Assembly (NCBI RefSeq): GCF_030283145.1
Contig: NZ_JASNWE010000001.1
Coordinates: forward strand, 372,001-436,000
Direction: 5' to 3'
DNA from: Actinomadura xylanilytica
GTDB taxonomy: Bacteria; Actinomycetota; Actinomycetes; Streptosporangiales; Streptosporangiaceae
DNA: 64,000 nt
Positions 29,145 through 40,747 of this stretch are shown in pieces (within the stretch, counting starts at the first letter, position 1; every line of letters begins with the position of its first letter). Both the position numbers and the translations under genes were made by a program. The notes beneath the pieces were generated by a model that was not told where the DNA came from, did not search any database, and saw only the letters and a list, made by a program, of their open reading frames with translations.

Positions 29145-29674
29145 GGGCGCCAGTACAGCGCGGGGTCGGGGTGGTCGTCGAAGCCGAGTTCGCGGTAGAG
29201 CGGTTCGCCGCCGGTGGAGGCGTACAGGTCCACCCGGACGACGTCGCGTCCGCGAAACCAGTCGAGCAGGCCCTGCATGACGGCGCGGCTGTATCCGCGC
29301 CGCCGGTACTCCGGGGCGGTGACGACGCCGATCACGTGCCCGATCCGGCCGTTCCGCGAGTGCGGGCCGGGGAACCACTGCTCGATGGTGCCGATGCCGC
29401 AGGCGGCGAGGCCGTCGTCGCCGTCCACGACGAGGATCTGCGCGTCGTCGTCGGTCAGCTTCTGCTTCAGAACCCGGCCGAGGGCGTCCCGCCAGTCGTC
29501 GCCTGCCGAGGAGGGGTTGAAGAACTCGCCGCCGAGGGTCTCGAACAGCATCGCCCGCAGCCGGACGAGCTCCGGGACGTCGTCCTCCGCCGCCTGCCGC
29601 ACCCGCCAGGCATGGGAACCCTCCGGCGGACGCGGGCTCGGGGCGGACGGGCCGGTCAATGGTCGATTCGACAT
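29141..29674 (-). CDS. GNAT acetyltransferase
   Basis: 177-residue GNAT protein. The acetyl-CoA loop is GVVTAPEYRRRGYSRAVMQ; the C-terminal DLYASTGGEPLYRELGF is the usual beta-bulge region. The ATG at 29674 is preferred to an in-frame start nine codons upstream because a -10 box ends 6 bases before it, which would give a leaderless transcript. The downstream MFS gene overlaps. The substrate is unknown. Confidence 0.85.
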   Translation of the reverse strand: MSNRPLTGPSAPSPRPPEGSHAWRVRQAAEDDVPELVRLRAMLFETLGGEFFNPSSAGDDWRDALGRVLKQKLTDDDAQILVVDGDDGLAACGIGTIEQWFPGPHSRNGRIGHVIGVVTAPEYRRRGYSRAVMQGLLDWFRGRDVVRVDLYASTGGEPLYRELGFDDHPDPALYWRP

Positions 29675-29680
29675 GGCCGG

Positions 29681-29717
29681 ATTATTGCAAGAAGTTCGCA
29701 ACTACGACAAGTTCGCA
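29681..29717 (-). promoter_or_regulatory. predicted leaderless promoter and 17-bp-spaced direct repeat for the GNAT/MFS operon
   Basis: On the minus strand a -10-like AATAAT (29686-29681) ends 6 bases before the ATG, so RNA would begin at the start codon. Upstream, TGCGAACTT occurs twice (29717-29709 and 29700-29692), 17 bases apart, in unusually AT-rich DNA. The repeats could bind a regulator. A -35-like TTGTCG lies at about 18 bases upstream of the -10. Confidence 0.4.
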
Positions 29718-29810
29718 TCAACCTCTCTCCGTCGGAGGCCAGACCAACGTCCGGCTCATCGAGCCGCCCCCCGGGCGCGGGTGCGCCGGGGGGCGAGCCA
29801 TGACAGCCGG

Positions 29811-30245
29811 TCAGTTCACCCACTTGTGGGAGCGCATGAGCTGGCCCTCCCACACCGAGTTCCGCTGGCCTGCGCTGAGCGTCCCCCAGTAGTAGGTCTC
29901 GTTGTAGTTGTTGAGGGAGTAGATCCGGACCTTGCTGTACGCGCCGGTGTATCCGTTGTTCCAGTACGAGGCCACCAGGAAGGGCAGCCCGTTCATCCGG
30001 CACTGGACGTCGCCGCCCTGCCAGTCCGGGTCGTCCCCGTCCCAGGCGCACTTGGTGCCGGTGCCGTCCTTGTTGCTCCAGACGCAGAAGTCGCCCTTGG
30101 CGCACGAGCCCTGCCACGCCGCCGCGGCCTGGTGCTGAGCCGCGGCCGCGGGGGCGGCCATGGCGGAGGCGGGGGCGGCGACGACCGCGAGGCCCGCGAC
30201 CACCGCGCCGGTGAGGCCGATACGAGTCCGGTTCATCGTCGTCAC
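29811..30245 (-). CDS. secreted peptidase-inhibitor I36-type protein (copy 2)
   Basis: 144 residues with a Sec signal peptide (LTGAVVAGLAVVAAPASAMA) and a small Cys-containing domain: CAKGDFCVWSNKDGTGTKCA, then PDWQGGDVQCR. This is the pattern of the I36 (Streptomyces metalloproteinase inhibitor-like) family. The start is GTG at 30245, overlapping the upstream paralogue (ATGTGA), or ATG at 30236. It has four cysteines, probably two disulfides. Inhibition of a protease is inferred from the family, and many members are uncharacterised. Confidence 0.8.
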   Translation of the reverse strand: MTTMNRTRIGLTGAVVAGLAVVAAPASAMAAPAAAAQHQAAAAWQGSCAKGDFCVWSNKDGTGTKCAWDGDDPDWQGGDVQCRMNGLPFLVASYWNNGYTGAYSKVRIYSLNNYNETYYWGTLSAGQRNSVWEGQLMRSHKWVN

Positions 30246-30637
30246 ATGTCCACCCAGTGGTGCGAACGGAATTCGAGGTCGACGTTGTAGACCTTGGCCG
30301 TCGGCGGAAGGGGGTCGAGCACCCGGCCGGAGTAGTTGGCGTACTTGTAGAACTGGACCTGGTCGTAGCTGCCGACGCGGCCGTGGTTCATCAGCGACTT
30401 AACCTTGAAGCCGTACGGCTTGCACTGAACGGCACCGGCCTGCCAGTCCGGGTCGTCCCCGTCCCAGGCGCACATCGTGCCGGTGGCGTTCGCGCCGCTC
30501 CAGACGCACACGTCCCCGAGCTTGCAGTCGGCGGCCGAGGACGTCCCCACGTCCGCCAGGGCCGCCGCGGGCGCCAGGACCACCGCCGCCGCCCCTGCGG
30601 CGGCGAGACCGGCGATCCCGATCCGGATTCTGTTCAT
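30242..30637 (-). CDS. secreted peptidase-inhibitor I36-type protein (copy 1)
   Basis: 131 residues, paralogous to the next gene: signal peptide IRIGIAGLAAAGAAAVVLAP, then CKLGDVCVWSGANATGTMCA, CAWDGDDPDWQAGAVQC and a divergent C-terminal half. CAWDGDDPDWQ is identical in both copies, showing tandem duplication followed by drift of the C-terminal half. The ATG is chosen because GGAGACGGGG lies 6 bases before it. Both genes follow an 11-bp-periodic repeat promoter region. It is exported. Confidence 0.8.
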   Translation of the reverse strand: MNRIRIGIAGLAAAGAAAVVLAPAAALADVGTSSAADCKLGDVCVWSGANATGTMCAWDGDDPDWQAGAVQCKPYGFKVKSLMNHGRVGSYDQVQFYKYANYSGRVLDPLPPTAKVYNVDLEFRSHHWVDM

Positions 30638-30703
30638 GAGAAACCCCGTCTCCATCGTCGCCCGGGATCTTCCGGGCCGACGTGGGAGACGCTAGAGCCG
30701 CGG

Positions 30704-30732
30704 GTTATCGTTCTCTTATCGATGCGTTATCC
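30704..30732 (-). promoter_or_regulatory. three heptamer direct repeats with 11-bp period upstream of the inhibitor pair
   Basis: GTTATCG-ttct-CTTATCG-atgc-GTTATCC: three heptamers separated by 4 bases, one per helical turn (starts 30704, 30715, 30726). The spacing is that used by SARP and OmpR-type winged-helix activators. They lie 67-95 bases upstream of the first inhibitor start and 12 bases after the SGNH hydrolase stop, so they most likely control the inhibitor genes. Confidence 0.5.
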
Positions 30733-30743
30733 GGGCGGCGGGG

Positions 30744-31799
30744 TCAGCGGGGCTCGGCGAGGGGGCGGCCGGGGCCCTTCTTGATCTGCGCTATGAACAG
30801 GCCCGCGAGCGCCTCGTGGCCCTTGACGGTCGGGTGGAAGCTGCGCGGCTCGGCCGCCAGCGCCGACAGGCTCACCGCCAGCCCGTTCATGTACGGGTCG
30901 GTGCTGCCGACCTCGTGCCCGGCGAACGCGCTGTAGGCGTCGACGAACTCCACGCTGCCCGCGCCGTGGGCGGCGGCGATCCGCTCGTCCGCCTCGGCGG
31001 CGGTCTCCCGGACCAGCTCCCCCAGGTCGTGCGTCCGCGCGTTCAGCCAGCGCTGATCGGCCACGGTGATGTTGTCGCCGTCCACGCCGGACACCTCGGA
31101 GAACGCGCGCGGGTACGCCATCATGATCACCCGGGCGCGGGGGGCGCGCCGGGTGATCTCGGTGACCAGGTCGGGCAGCGTCTGGCGAAGCGTCGCCATC
31201 CGGGTCGCGATGTCGGGGCCCTGGCCCTGGCAGCCCTTGCTCCACGGCAGCTTCACCACGCAGCCGGCCAGGATCTTGGAGAACCCGATGTCGTTGCCGC
31301 CGATGCTGATCGTCACCAGGCTGGTCCCGGCGCCCAGCCGGCCGAGCTGCGGCGGCTCGCCGCCCTTGCCCTTCAGGACGTCGCCGGTGGTCGCGCCCGA
31401 GCAGGCCCAGAACGACCCGCCGCCCGCGAACCCGAACGCCGTGGAGACCTGGTGGTAGTACGCCTTGGACGTGCGGTGGCAGCGGTCCAGCGGGTTCTGG
31501 TCGGCGGCGCCGGCCTCGGCGCCGACCCCCGAGGAGTAGGAGTCGCCGAGCGCCACGTACGCACCGCGCGTGGCCGCCGCGACCGGGTCGACCGGCCGCC
31601 CGGCGGGCTCGGCCGGGTCGGCGTGCGGCTCGCGGGCCGGCTTCCGGCAGCCGCCGCCGAACACCTCGCAACGCGTCGCGGGCATCGCCACCAGCGTCCC
31701 GACCACCAGGACCAGCAGGAGCACGAGCACCGCGAGGGCCGACCCCCGTTCACCGAGACGCGCGCGCACCCGTCCCGGCCATGACCGCGGGCTCGCCAT
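30744..31799 (-). CDS. membrane-anchored SGNH/GDSL hydrolase
   Basis: 351 residues. One N-terminal membrane helix (ALAVLVLLLVLVVGTLVAM) is followed by a Pro-rich spacer and an SGNH hydrolase domain outside the membrane. Block I is GDSYSSG (nucleophile Ser), block III GGNDIGF, and block V contains HPTVKGH with the catalytic His. Six cysteines fit the disulfide-stabilised esterase/lipase type of actinomycetes. The substrate could be lipid, polysaccharide ester or cell-wall acetyl groups. An AT-rich TTGTGATCTACAATGTAAAG upstream may contain its promoter. Confidence 0.88.
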   Translation of the reverse strand: MASPRSWPGRVRARLGERGSALAVLVLLLVLVVGTLVAMPATRCEVFGGGCRKPAREPHADPAEPAGRPVDPVAAATRGAYVALGDSYSSGVGAEAGAADQNPLDRCHRTSKAYYHQVSTAFGFAGGGSFWACSGATTGDVLKGKGGEPPQLGRLGAGTSLVTISIGGNDIGFSKILAGCVVKLPWSKGCQGQGPDIATRMATLRQTLPDLVTEITRRAPRARVIMMAYPRAFSEVSGVDGDNITVADQRWLNARTHDLGELVRETAAEADERIAAAHGAGSVEFVDAYSAFAGHEVGSTDPYMNGLAVSLSALAAEPRSFHPTVKGHEALAGLFIAQIKKGPGRPLAEPR

Positions 31800-31955
31800 C
31801 GCCCCTCCCCCTCGTTCGTCCCCTGACGACGGACGTCTCCGGAGCGTCCCGGGTTCCCGCCTTTACATTGTAGATCACAAACTCGGGGGCGGGACGGGCC
31901 GGGGAGCCGTCGTCCGAAAGGACCACGATACTGGCGGGCCACGACCGCACGACGC

Positions 31956-32519
31956 CTAGCAGAGCGTGCGCTTCACCCTGCTCCGGAGCTGCGGAACGCT
32001 GGAGTACACACGGCGCGGATCCGGTGAGGCAGAGGCGCTGGGCCCGTCCTGCGCGCTGCTCCCCCGGGCGGTGGACTGCGGGTCCGGCATGCGCTCATGG
32101 CCCAGGTAGACCTGACCGTTCCCTTTGAGGAGCCCGGGCCAGAACGGCGGCCCAATGTCGCTTCCACTGCCTTTGAACGTCGTGTGGAGCTGGTAGCTCT
32201 GATCTGGGCGGAACACCGCCATCGACCGGCCGGGGGGCCGGTTCTTCAGCAGCGGCCCGACCAGGATCTCGGCGTAGTTCCCCCGCACCTGCGGCGCGTC
32301 CATGACGAACGCAACCTCTGAGCCGTCCTCGCGGGAGTGGAGGATGAACCTCAGCGGAGGGTGCCCGTCGCACCATGCGGCCACGATGAGGGGCCGCCCG
32401 GCGCCGTCCAGCGTCATCCCGGCGTCGCCGTAGACAAGAGGGCTGCACGCCGTCACTGCCCCCGCGCCGCCCAGCAGCAGCGCCGCCGCCGTCACCCTGC
32501 TCCACGCCCGTCGTCCCAT
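31956..32519 (-). CDS. lipoprotein of unknown function
   Basis: 187 residues. The signal peptide SRVTAAALLLGGAGAV ends in the lipobox VTAC, so it is anchored outside. The mature part has two cysteines (WCDGHPPLRFI) and beta-rich sequence, followed by a Ser/Ala/Pro-rich C-terminal third. I recognise no domain. It is transcribed toward the SGNH hydrolase with a 156-base gap, and upstream it faces a GNAT gene on the same strand. Confidence 0.65.
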   Translation of the reverse strand: MGRRAWSRVTAAALLLGGAGAVTACSPLVYGDAGMTLDGAGRPLIVAAWCDGHPPLRFILHSREDGSEVAFVMDAPQVRGNYAEILVGPLLKNRPPGRSMAVFRPDQSYQLHTTFKGSGSDIGPPFWPGLLKGNGQVYLGHERMPDPQSTARGSSAQDGPSASASPDPRRVYSSVPQLRSRVKRTLC

Positions 32520-32595
32520 GCCCGTACGACGCCGCGCCCTGCGGACGGGTTCGTGGCCACCGCCGGAAGAGCGCCGCGGGGCGTCCGGAACGGTG

Positions 32596-33096
32596 TCAGC
32601 GGGCGGTGGGGGCCCACATGACCAGGCGCGGGCCGAGGTCGTGCAGGCCCGCGTCGATCTCGGCCGCCCACAGCGCCCGCAGCCCGGGGCCCCAGCGCTC
32701 GCGGGGCAGCTCGGCGAAGCCGCGCCGGGCGTACCAGGGGGCGTTCCACGGGACGTCCCGGAAGGTCAGCAGGCTGACCCCGGGCGACCCGGCCTCGGCC
32801 GCCCGCGCCCGCACCGCGCCGAGCAGCCGGCCGCCGATCCCCCGGCGCACGTGGTCGGCGTGCACGGAGATCTGCTCCAGGTGGACGGCCCCGTCGAGCT
32901 CGTCGACGACGGTGTAGGCCAGCGGGGGATCGCCGGCGACGAGGATCTCGGCGCCCCGCTCCGCCATCTGCTCCACCACGGTCGGGCCGGGCGGGAACAC
33001 GATGCCGAGGGGGGCGAACAGCCCGTCAGCGGACTCCTCGATCGCCGGCAGGAGGGGAAGGTCGCCGACCGCCGCCGGCCGCGGCTCCAGGTCCAT
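32596..33096 (-). CDS. GNAT acetyltransferase
   Basis: 166-residue GNAT domain: [20 protein letters not shown] is the acetyl-CoA loop, and NAPWYARRGFAELP the C-terminal signature. The ATG reading MDLEPRPAAVGDLPLL is preferred; an in-frame start 21 codons upstream would run into the uvrB end. It lies 59 bases after uvrB on the same strand. The substrate is unknown; similar proteins acetylate small amines. Confidence 0.85.
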   Translation of the reverse strand: MDLEPRPAAVGDLPLLPAIEESADGLFAPLGIVFPPGPTVVEQMAERGAEILVAGDPPLAYTVVDELDGAVHLEQISVHADHVRRGIGGRLLGAVRARAAEAGSPGVSLLTFRDVPWNAPWYARRGFAELPRERWGPGLRALWAAEIDAGLHDLGPRLVMWAPTAR

Positions 33097-33155
33097 GGCG
33101 CGATGGTACGCCGCGCCGCGTCCGCCCACGACCGTATTCCGGGAGGCGGCGCCGG

Positions 33156-35273
<2,118 letters not shown>

Positions 35274-35374
35274 CCTCGCCCCTTCCCTGCCGCTCCCCCG
35301 CGGACCGCAGCGGCCCGCCTCACCACTCTATTCAGCGGGTACGACAATCCTGACGGGGAGGGCATTCCCCGAGG

Positions 35375-36553
35375 TCACAGCGCCGGAGCGGTCCCGTCGG
35401 AGGGCGCCGGCAGCGGGATCCGGGCGCGCAGCGCGTACCCGCCCTCGGCGCTCGGCCCGGCCTCGAAGAAGCCGCCCAGCCCGTTGACCCGCTCGCGGAG
35501 CCCGACCAGGCCGTTCCCGCCGCTCGGCAGCCCGTGCTGGGGGGCGCCGCCGGAGGCGCCGTTGGTCACCTCGACCTCGACGGCCTCGGGCAGGACGCGC
35601 AGGTCGATCCGGGTGTCGGCGGCGGCGGCGTGCTTGTGCACGTTGGTCAGGGCCTCCTGGACCAGCCGGTACACGGTGCGGCCCACCGTGGCGGGCATCG
35701 GGCGGTCCTCGCCGCGGACCGACAGGTCGACGCGGAGCCCGGCGGCGCCGGACTGGCCGATCAGCTCGCGGACGTGCAGCAGCGTCGGGGCGTCCTGCGG
35801 GAGGGCCTCCTCGCCCTGCCGCAGGACCCCGATCACCTGGCGGAGCTCCTCCAGCGCCTGCCGCCCCATGTCGCCGATCACCCCGGCCGTCTCGGCGGCC
35901 CGCTCGGGATCGCGGGCGGCGATCGCCTTGAGCGCGCCCGCGTGGACGACCATGACGCTGACCCGGTTGGCGACCACGTCGTGCATCTCCCGCGCGATGC
36001 GGGTGCGCTCCTCGCCCCGGGCCCGCTCGGCCAGCAGGTGCTGCTCGCGCTCCAGCCGCGCCGCGCGCTCCTGGAGGGTGGCCACGAGCTGCTTGCGGGC
36101 GCCCATGTAGAGGCCGAGGAGGAGCGGAACGGTGACGAAGGTCACGCCGAAGAGGGCCTGGGCGAGGAACGAGACGTCGTCGGACGTCGGCCCGGGGAAG
36201 ATCAGGAAGAACAGGTAGCCGAGGACGGCGAGCGCCCACACCGTCCGGCGGGACGCGGTGTAGGCGCCCAGCGAGTAGAGGACGACCAGCGCGGCGAACG
36301 CGCCGCCGCCGGTGGCCGTGCCCCAGATCAGCAGGAACACCATGAGCGCGACCGGGTGGGCGCGCCGCACCACCAGCGCGAGGCCGAGCACCACGCTGGC
36401 CGCGGAGACCGCCGCGGTGGGGAGCCAGAACCTCCCGTCGGCGAGCGCCAGCCAGGCCCCGTCGAGGGCGGCCAGGCCGAGGGCGAGGGAGACGTCCAGC
36501 GCGCGGGATCGTCTCGTCGGCCAAGCCGCCGACCACCAGGCACGCAGGGGCAT
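35375..36553 (-). CDS. NarL/DesK-type sensor histidine kinase
   Basis: 392 residues with about six N-terminal membrane helices and then a HisKA_3 domain. The phosphorylated His is in REMHDVVANRVSVMVVHAGAL; the N-box lies near VQEALTNVHKHA and the ATP lid near GNGLVGLRERV. Such kinases pair with LuxR-type regulators, but none is next to this gene, so it is an orphan here. The 158-base gap to the divergent operon may hold a shared promoter. The signal is unknown. Confidence 0.9.
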   Translation of the reverse strand: MPLRAWWSAAWPTRRSRALDVSLALGLAALDGAWLALADGRFWLPTAAVSAASVVLGLALVVRRAHPVALMVFLLIWGTATGGGAFAALVVLYSLGAYTASRRTVWALAVLGYLFFLIFPGPTSDDVSFLAQALFGVTFVTVPLLLGLYMGARKQLVATLQERAARLEREQHLLAERARGEERTRIAREMHDVVANRVSVMVVHAGALKAIAARDPERAAETAGVIGDMGRQALEELRQVIGVLRQGEEALPQDAPTLLHVRELIGQSGAAGLRVDLSVRGEDRPMPATVGRTVYRLVQEALTNVHKHAAAADTRIDLRVLPEAVEVEVTNGASGGAPQHGLPSGGNGLVGLRERVNGLGGFFEAGPSAEGGYALRARIPLPAPSDGTAPAL

Positions 36554-36711
36554 GCCAGGAGCCTATAGCGGTCCGGCGCCCCGGCATCCGGTCCACCGCG
36601 ACGGGCGGACACGGCGGCGCACCGCGTCATCGTCGGGGCATCGGGCCCTCCGGCTCCGGATCGTCCGCGCCCGTGCGCGAACGGTGGTCTGGAACGGGCC
36701 CTGTGGTTACG

Positions 36712-37761
36712 ATGACGGCGCCGACAAGGACGGGGACAACGCTCACCATGACCCGATTCGCCACCTGGTTCGGGAAGAACGCCGACGCCGTCATCGCTCT
36801 GGTCCTCGCCGTGGTCGTCGCGGTGATCGGCCTCGGCGTGGACCTGCCGAACGAGGCGGAGATCACCAACAGCGCCATCCTCGCGGTGATCGGCCTGCTG
36901 GCCACCTCGGTGCTGCGCGACCGGGGCCGCCGCATCCCTGTCGAGGCCGAGGTGCGCGACACCCTGCGCGCGTCGTCGGCGACGCTGGACGGGCTGAGCG
37001 ACCGCCTGGGCGATCTCGACCGGCTGGAGGGCGTGGTCTCCGACACCAAGCGGGCGCTGGACGAGACCGCGGTGGTGCGGGTGATCAGCGGCGCCGAGGT
37101 GGCGCGGGTCCTGGCCGACGCGCGGCGCGAGACCGACCGGTGGTTGTTCAAGGGCGGCACCGGCACCTACATCCGCGCCAAGACGCTGCCCGAGTGCGTG
37201 GCGACGGCCCGCCGCGAGCGGCGCACGCTGCTGTTCCGGCTGGAGATCATCGACCCGACCCACCCGGAGGTCTGCGAGGCGTACGCGCGGCACCGCCGCT
37301 CGGTCGCCGACGGGCCGGACGCCACCGGCGAGCCGTGGACGCTGGAGCGCACCCGCAAGGAGGCGTACGCGACGATCCTGGCCGCGTGCTGGCACAAGCA
37401 GCGGTTCGGGATGCTCGACATCGACATCGGCCTGTCCAGGACGATGACCACGCTGCGCTACGACCTGGCCGCGTCCAAGGTGGTGGTGACCCGCGACGAC
37501 CCGCGCGGCGAGGCGCTGGTGGTCGACAGCGGCAAGTTCTACTACGGATGGGTCAGCGCCGAGCTCCAGACCAGCCTCGACCAGGCGCGCCGCGTCCCGA
37601 TCGAGCAGGCCCGGCTGGCGCCGCTCGACGACGAGCCGACCGTCGAGGAGGTGCGCAAGCTCTTCGAGGTGATCGGGATCGACCTGCCGCAGGGCTGCAC
37701 CGACCGGGACATCATCGAGATCATCCGCAAGGCGCTGCGGGCCCGGGACCCGTACGAGTGA
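36712..37761 (+). CDS. membrane-anchored protein of unknown function
   Basis: 349 residues. Two membrane helices near the N-terminus (VIALVLAVVVAVIGLGV and AILAVIGLLATSVL) are followed by a short predicted coiled coil (SATLDGLSDRLGDLDRLEGVV) and a soluble domain of about 230 residues in the cytoplasm. The domain begins RVISGAEVARVLADARRETDRWLFKGGTGTYIRAKTL; I do not recognise it. It starts at ATG 36712 or 36748, the second having GGACGGGGACA before it. It overlaps the cupin-like gene by one base. The layout suggests a membrane-tethered effector. Confidence 0.6.
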   Translation: MTAPTRTGTTLTMTRFATWFGKNADAVIALVLAVVVAVIGLGVDLPNEAEITNSAILAVIGLLATSVLRDRGRRIPVEAEVRDTLRASSATLDGLSDRLGDLDRLEGVVSDTKRALDETAVVRVISGAEVARVLADARRETDRWLFKGGTGTYIRAKTLPECVATARRERRTLLFRLEIIDPTHPEVCEAYARHRRSVADGPDATGEPWTLERTRKEAYATILAACWHKQRFGMLDIDIGLSRTMTTLRYDLAASKVVVTRDDPRGEALVVDSGKFYYGWVSAELQTSLDQARRVPIEQARLAPLDDEPTVEEVRKLFEVIGIDLPQGCTDRDIIEIIRKALRARDPYE

Positions 37762-38461
37762 TGCGGTACGAGGAGATCCGGGGCGAGATCGCGGCGGGCA
37801 CCGCGGCCGGGACGCTGCCGGGCTGGGCCCGCCGGGTGCTCGCCGACGTCGCCGCGGGCCGGTCCCGCATCGCCGCGGTGCGGCACCCGCTCGGGTTCCT
37901 GTGCCTGCCGGTGGAGCGCAGCGGCGAGTTCGGGGTGTGCCTGCACCTGTGGTCCCCGGAGGTGCGGCCCGCCCCGCCGACGACGTCCGAGCTGCACTGC
38001 CACAGCTGGGAGCTGCTGAGCTTCGTCCTGTACGGGACGGTGCGCAACGTGCGGGTGCGGGTCGACGACGCCGGTCCGGGCGGCGACCCGACGCACCGGG
38101 TGTTCGAGGTGGTCAGCCGCGACGACGTCGACGAGCTGCGCGCCACCGGGCGGGGCGTCCGCTACACCTCCTGCGGTTCGGCGGCGCACCGCACCGGCGA
38201 GTCCTACGCCCTGCCCGCCGGGATCTTCCACAGCACGCTCATCGAGGGGGGCCGGGACGCCGCGACCGTGGCACTCGGCCGCCGCACGCCCGGCGGCGGC
38301 GACCTGTCGCTCGGGCCCCTCGGCACCCCGGGGCACCGCGTGCGGCGCTCGCGGTGCGACCCCGGCGACACGGCGCGCGCCGCCCTGCGCGCGGCCCGGC
38401 TGATCACCGCCGAGCACGGCCCGGCCCCGTCCCACCGACAGAGCGCGACTGGAGAGTCCCG

Positions 38462-38465
<4 letters not shown>
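37761..38465 (+). CDS. cupin-like protein of unknown function
   Basis: 234 residues. A His-containing segment TTSELHCHSWELLSFVLYGTVRN is followed by VFEVVSRDDVDELRATG, YALPAGIFHSTLIEG and TVALGRR, which together look like the two cupin motifs with His ligands (HCHSW and FHSTL). A metal-dependent dioxygenase or isomerase is possible, but no substrate is suggested. It is coupled at both ends, overlapping the membrane protein by one base and the phosphatase-like gene by four. Confidence 0.6.
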
Positions 38466-39434
<969 letters not shown>

Positions 39435-39445
<11 letters not shown>

Positions 39446-40658
39446 GGAGCAGCGCCGCGACGGCCGCGGCGCAGCCGAGCACGGCCAGGGCCGTCCCGGT
39501 GAGGACGAACTTGCGCATCGGCACCCGCACGTCCCAGCGGCGGCACCACTCGAACCACAGCAGCGTCGCGAGCGACCCCCACGGGGTGATGACGGGGCCC
39601 ACGTTCGTCCCGATCAGCAGCGACAGGAGCTGGTCGCGGTTGCCCGCCGGGACCGCCGACTCGCCCGCGACGTAGGCGGGCAGGTTGTTCAGCACGTTCG
39701 CCAGGCCGCCGCCCGCGAACGCCGCACGCAGCGCCCCGCCGAGGCCGTCGTCGGTGCCGACCAGCGCCACCATCAGATCGTCGAGCCCGTACCGCTCCAG
39801 CGTCGGGACGACCAGGAACAGCGCGGTCACGAACACCATGAGCTGCCACGGGACGAGCGCGGGCCGCAGCGCCGACCGGTCGCGCACCGCGAACGCGGCG
39901 ACGGCGACGAGCGCGGCGGCGGACGCGGCGACCCCGAGCTGGACGCCGGTGTGCACGCCCGCCAGGATCGCGCCGACGAACAGCAGGCACGCCAGGCCGG
40001 TCGCCGAGAACAGCACCCGGTCGCGCACCGGCGCCGGGACCGGCGGATCGTAGGTGTCGGCGCCGCGCATCCGGCGCCGCCAGAAGAAGACCCACAGCAG
40101 CGCCATCGTGACGGCTAGCACCGCGAGCTGCGGCGCCCACATCCGGGCGGCGAACGCCGGGGTCTCCAGGGCCACCTGGTCGGCGGCGAGCAGGTTGGTC
40201 AGGTTCGACACCGGCAGCAGCAGGCTCGCGGTGTTGGCCAGCCACACCGTCGTCATGGCCAGCGGCAGCGCGGCGATCCGCGCGGACGCCGCCAGCGCCA
40301 GCATCACCGGGGTCAGCAGCACCGCGGTCGTGTCGAGGTTGAGGAAGACGGTGTTGACCGTCGCGAACGCCACGCACAGCAGGAACAGCGCGGCGTAGCG
40401 GCCGCGCCCGGCTCGCGCCATCCGCTGCGCGATCGCGTCGAAGACGCCGGCCTCCTTGGTCAGCTCGGCGAGCACGATGACGGCGAACAGGAACAGCAGC
40501 AGCGGCGCGATCCGGCCGAGGCTCGCGCGGGCGGTCGCGGCGGGCAGCATCCCGGTGGCGACGAAGACCAGGCCGAGGGCCAGCAGCCCGAGGCGGATTC
40601 GGTCGAGGACGCTCAGGGCGCGCGCCGCGCGTCTGAGGAGGTCGCCGGGGAGAGCCAC
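39435..40658 (-). CDS. ArsB/NhaD-type (ion transporter superfamily) permease
   Basis: 407 residues and about 11-12 membrane helices. The paired motifs LDTTAVLLTPVMLALA and LANVLNNLPAYVAGES belong to the SLC13/ArsB/NhaD group. Anions such as arsenite or dicarboxylates, or Na+/H+ exchange, are possible; no arsenic resistance genes lie nearby, so I leave the substrate open. The GTG start reads VALPGDLLRRA. It is divergent from the TIR-STAND gene with 89 bases between. Confidence 0.85.
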
Positions 40659-40735
40659 CGCGTCATGATCCCATAAGCGCCCCGGCCGCTCCCCCGGCTC
40701 CGCCGCACGGGCTACGCGAGGCCGCGCGGGCGCGC

Positions 40736-40741
40736 GATACT
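40736..40741 (+). promoter_or_regulatory. -10 element for a probable leaderless transcript of the TIR-STAND gene
   Basis: GATACT ends 6 bases before the ATG, and no ribosome site lies between, so transcription would begin at about the start codon. No good -35 box is visible, so activity may be weak or may need an activator. Leaderless messages are frequent in actinobacteria. Confidence 0.4.
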
Positions 40742-40747
40742 GACCGC

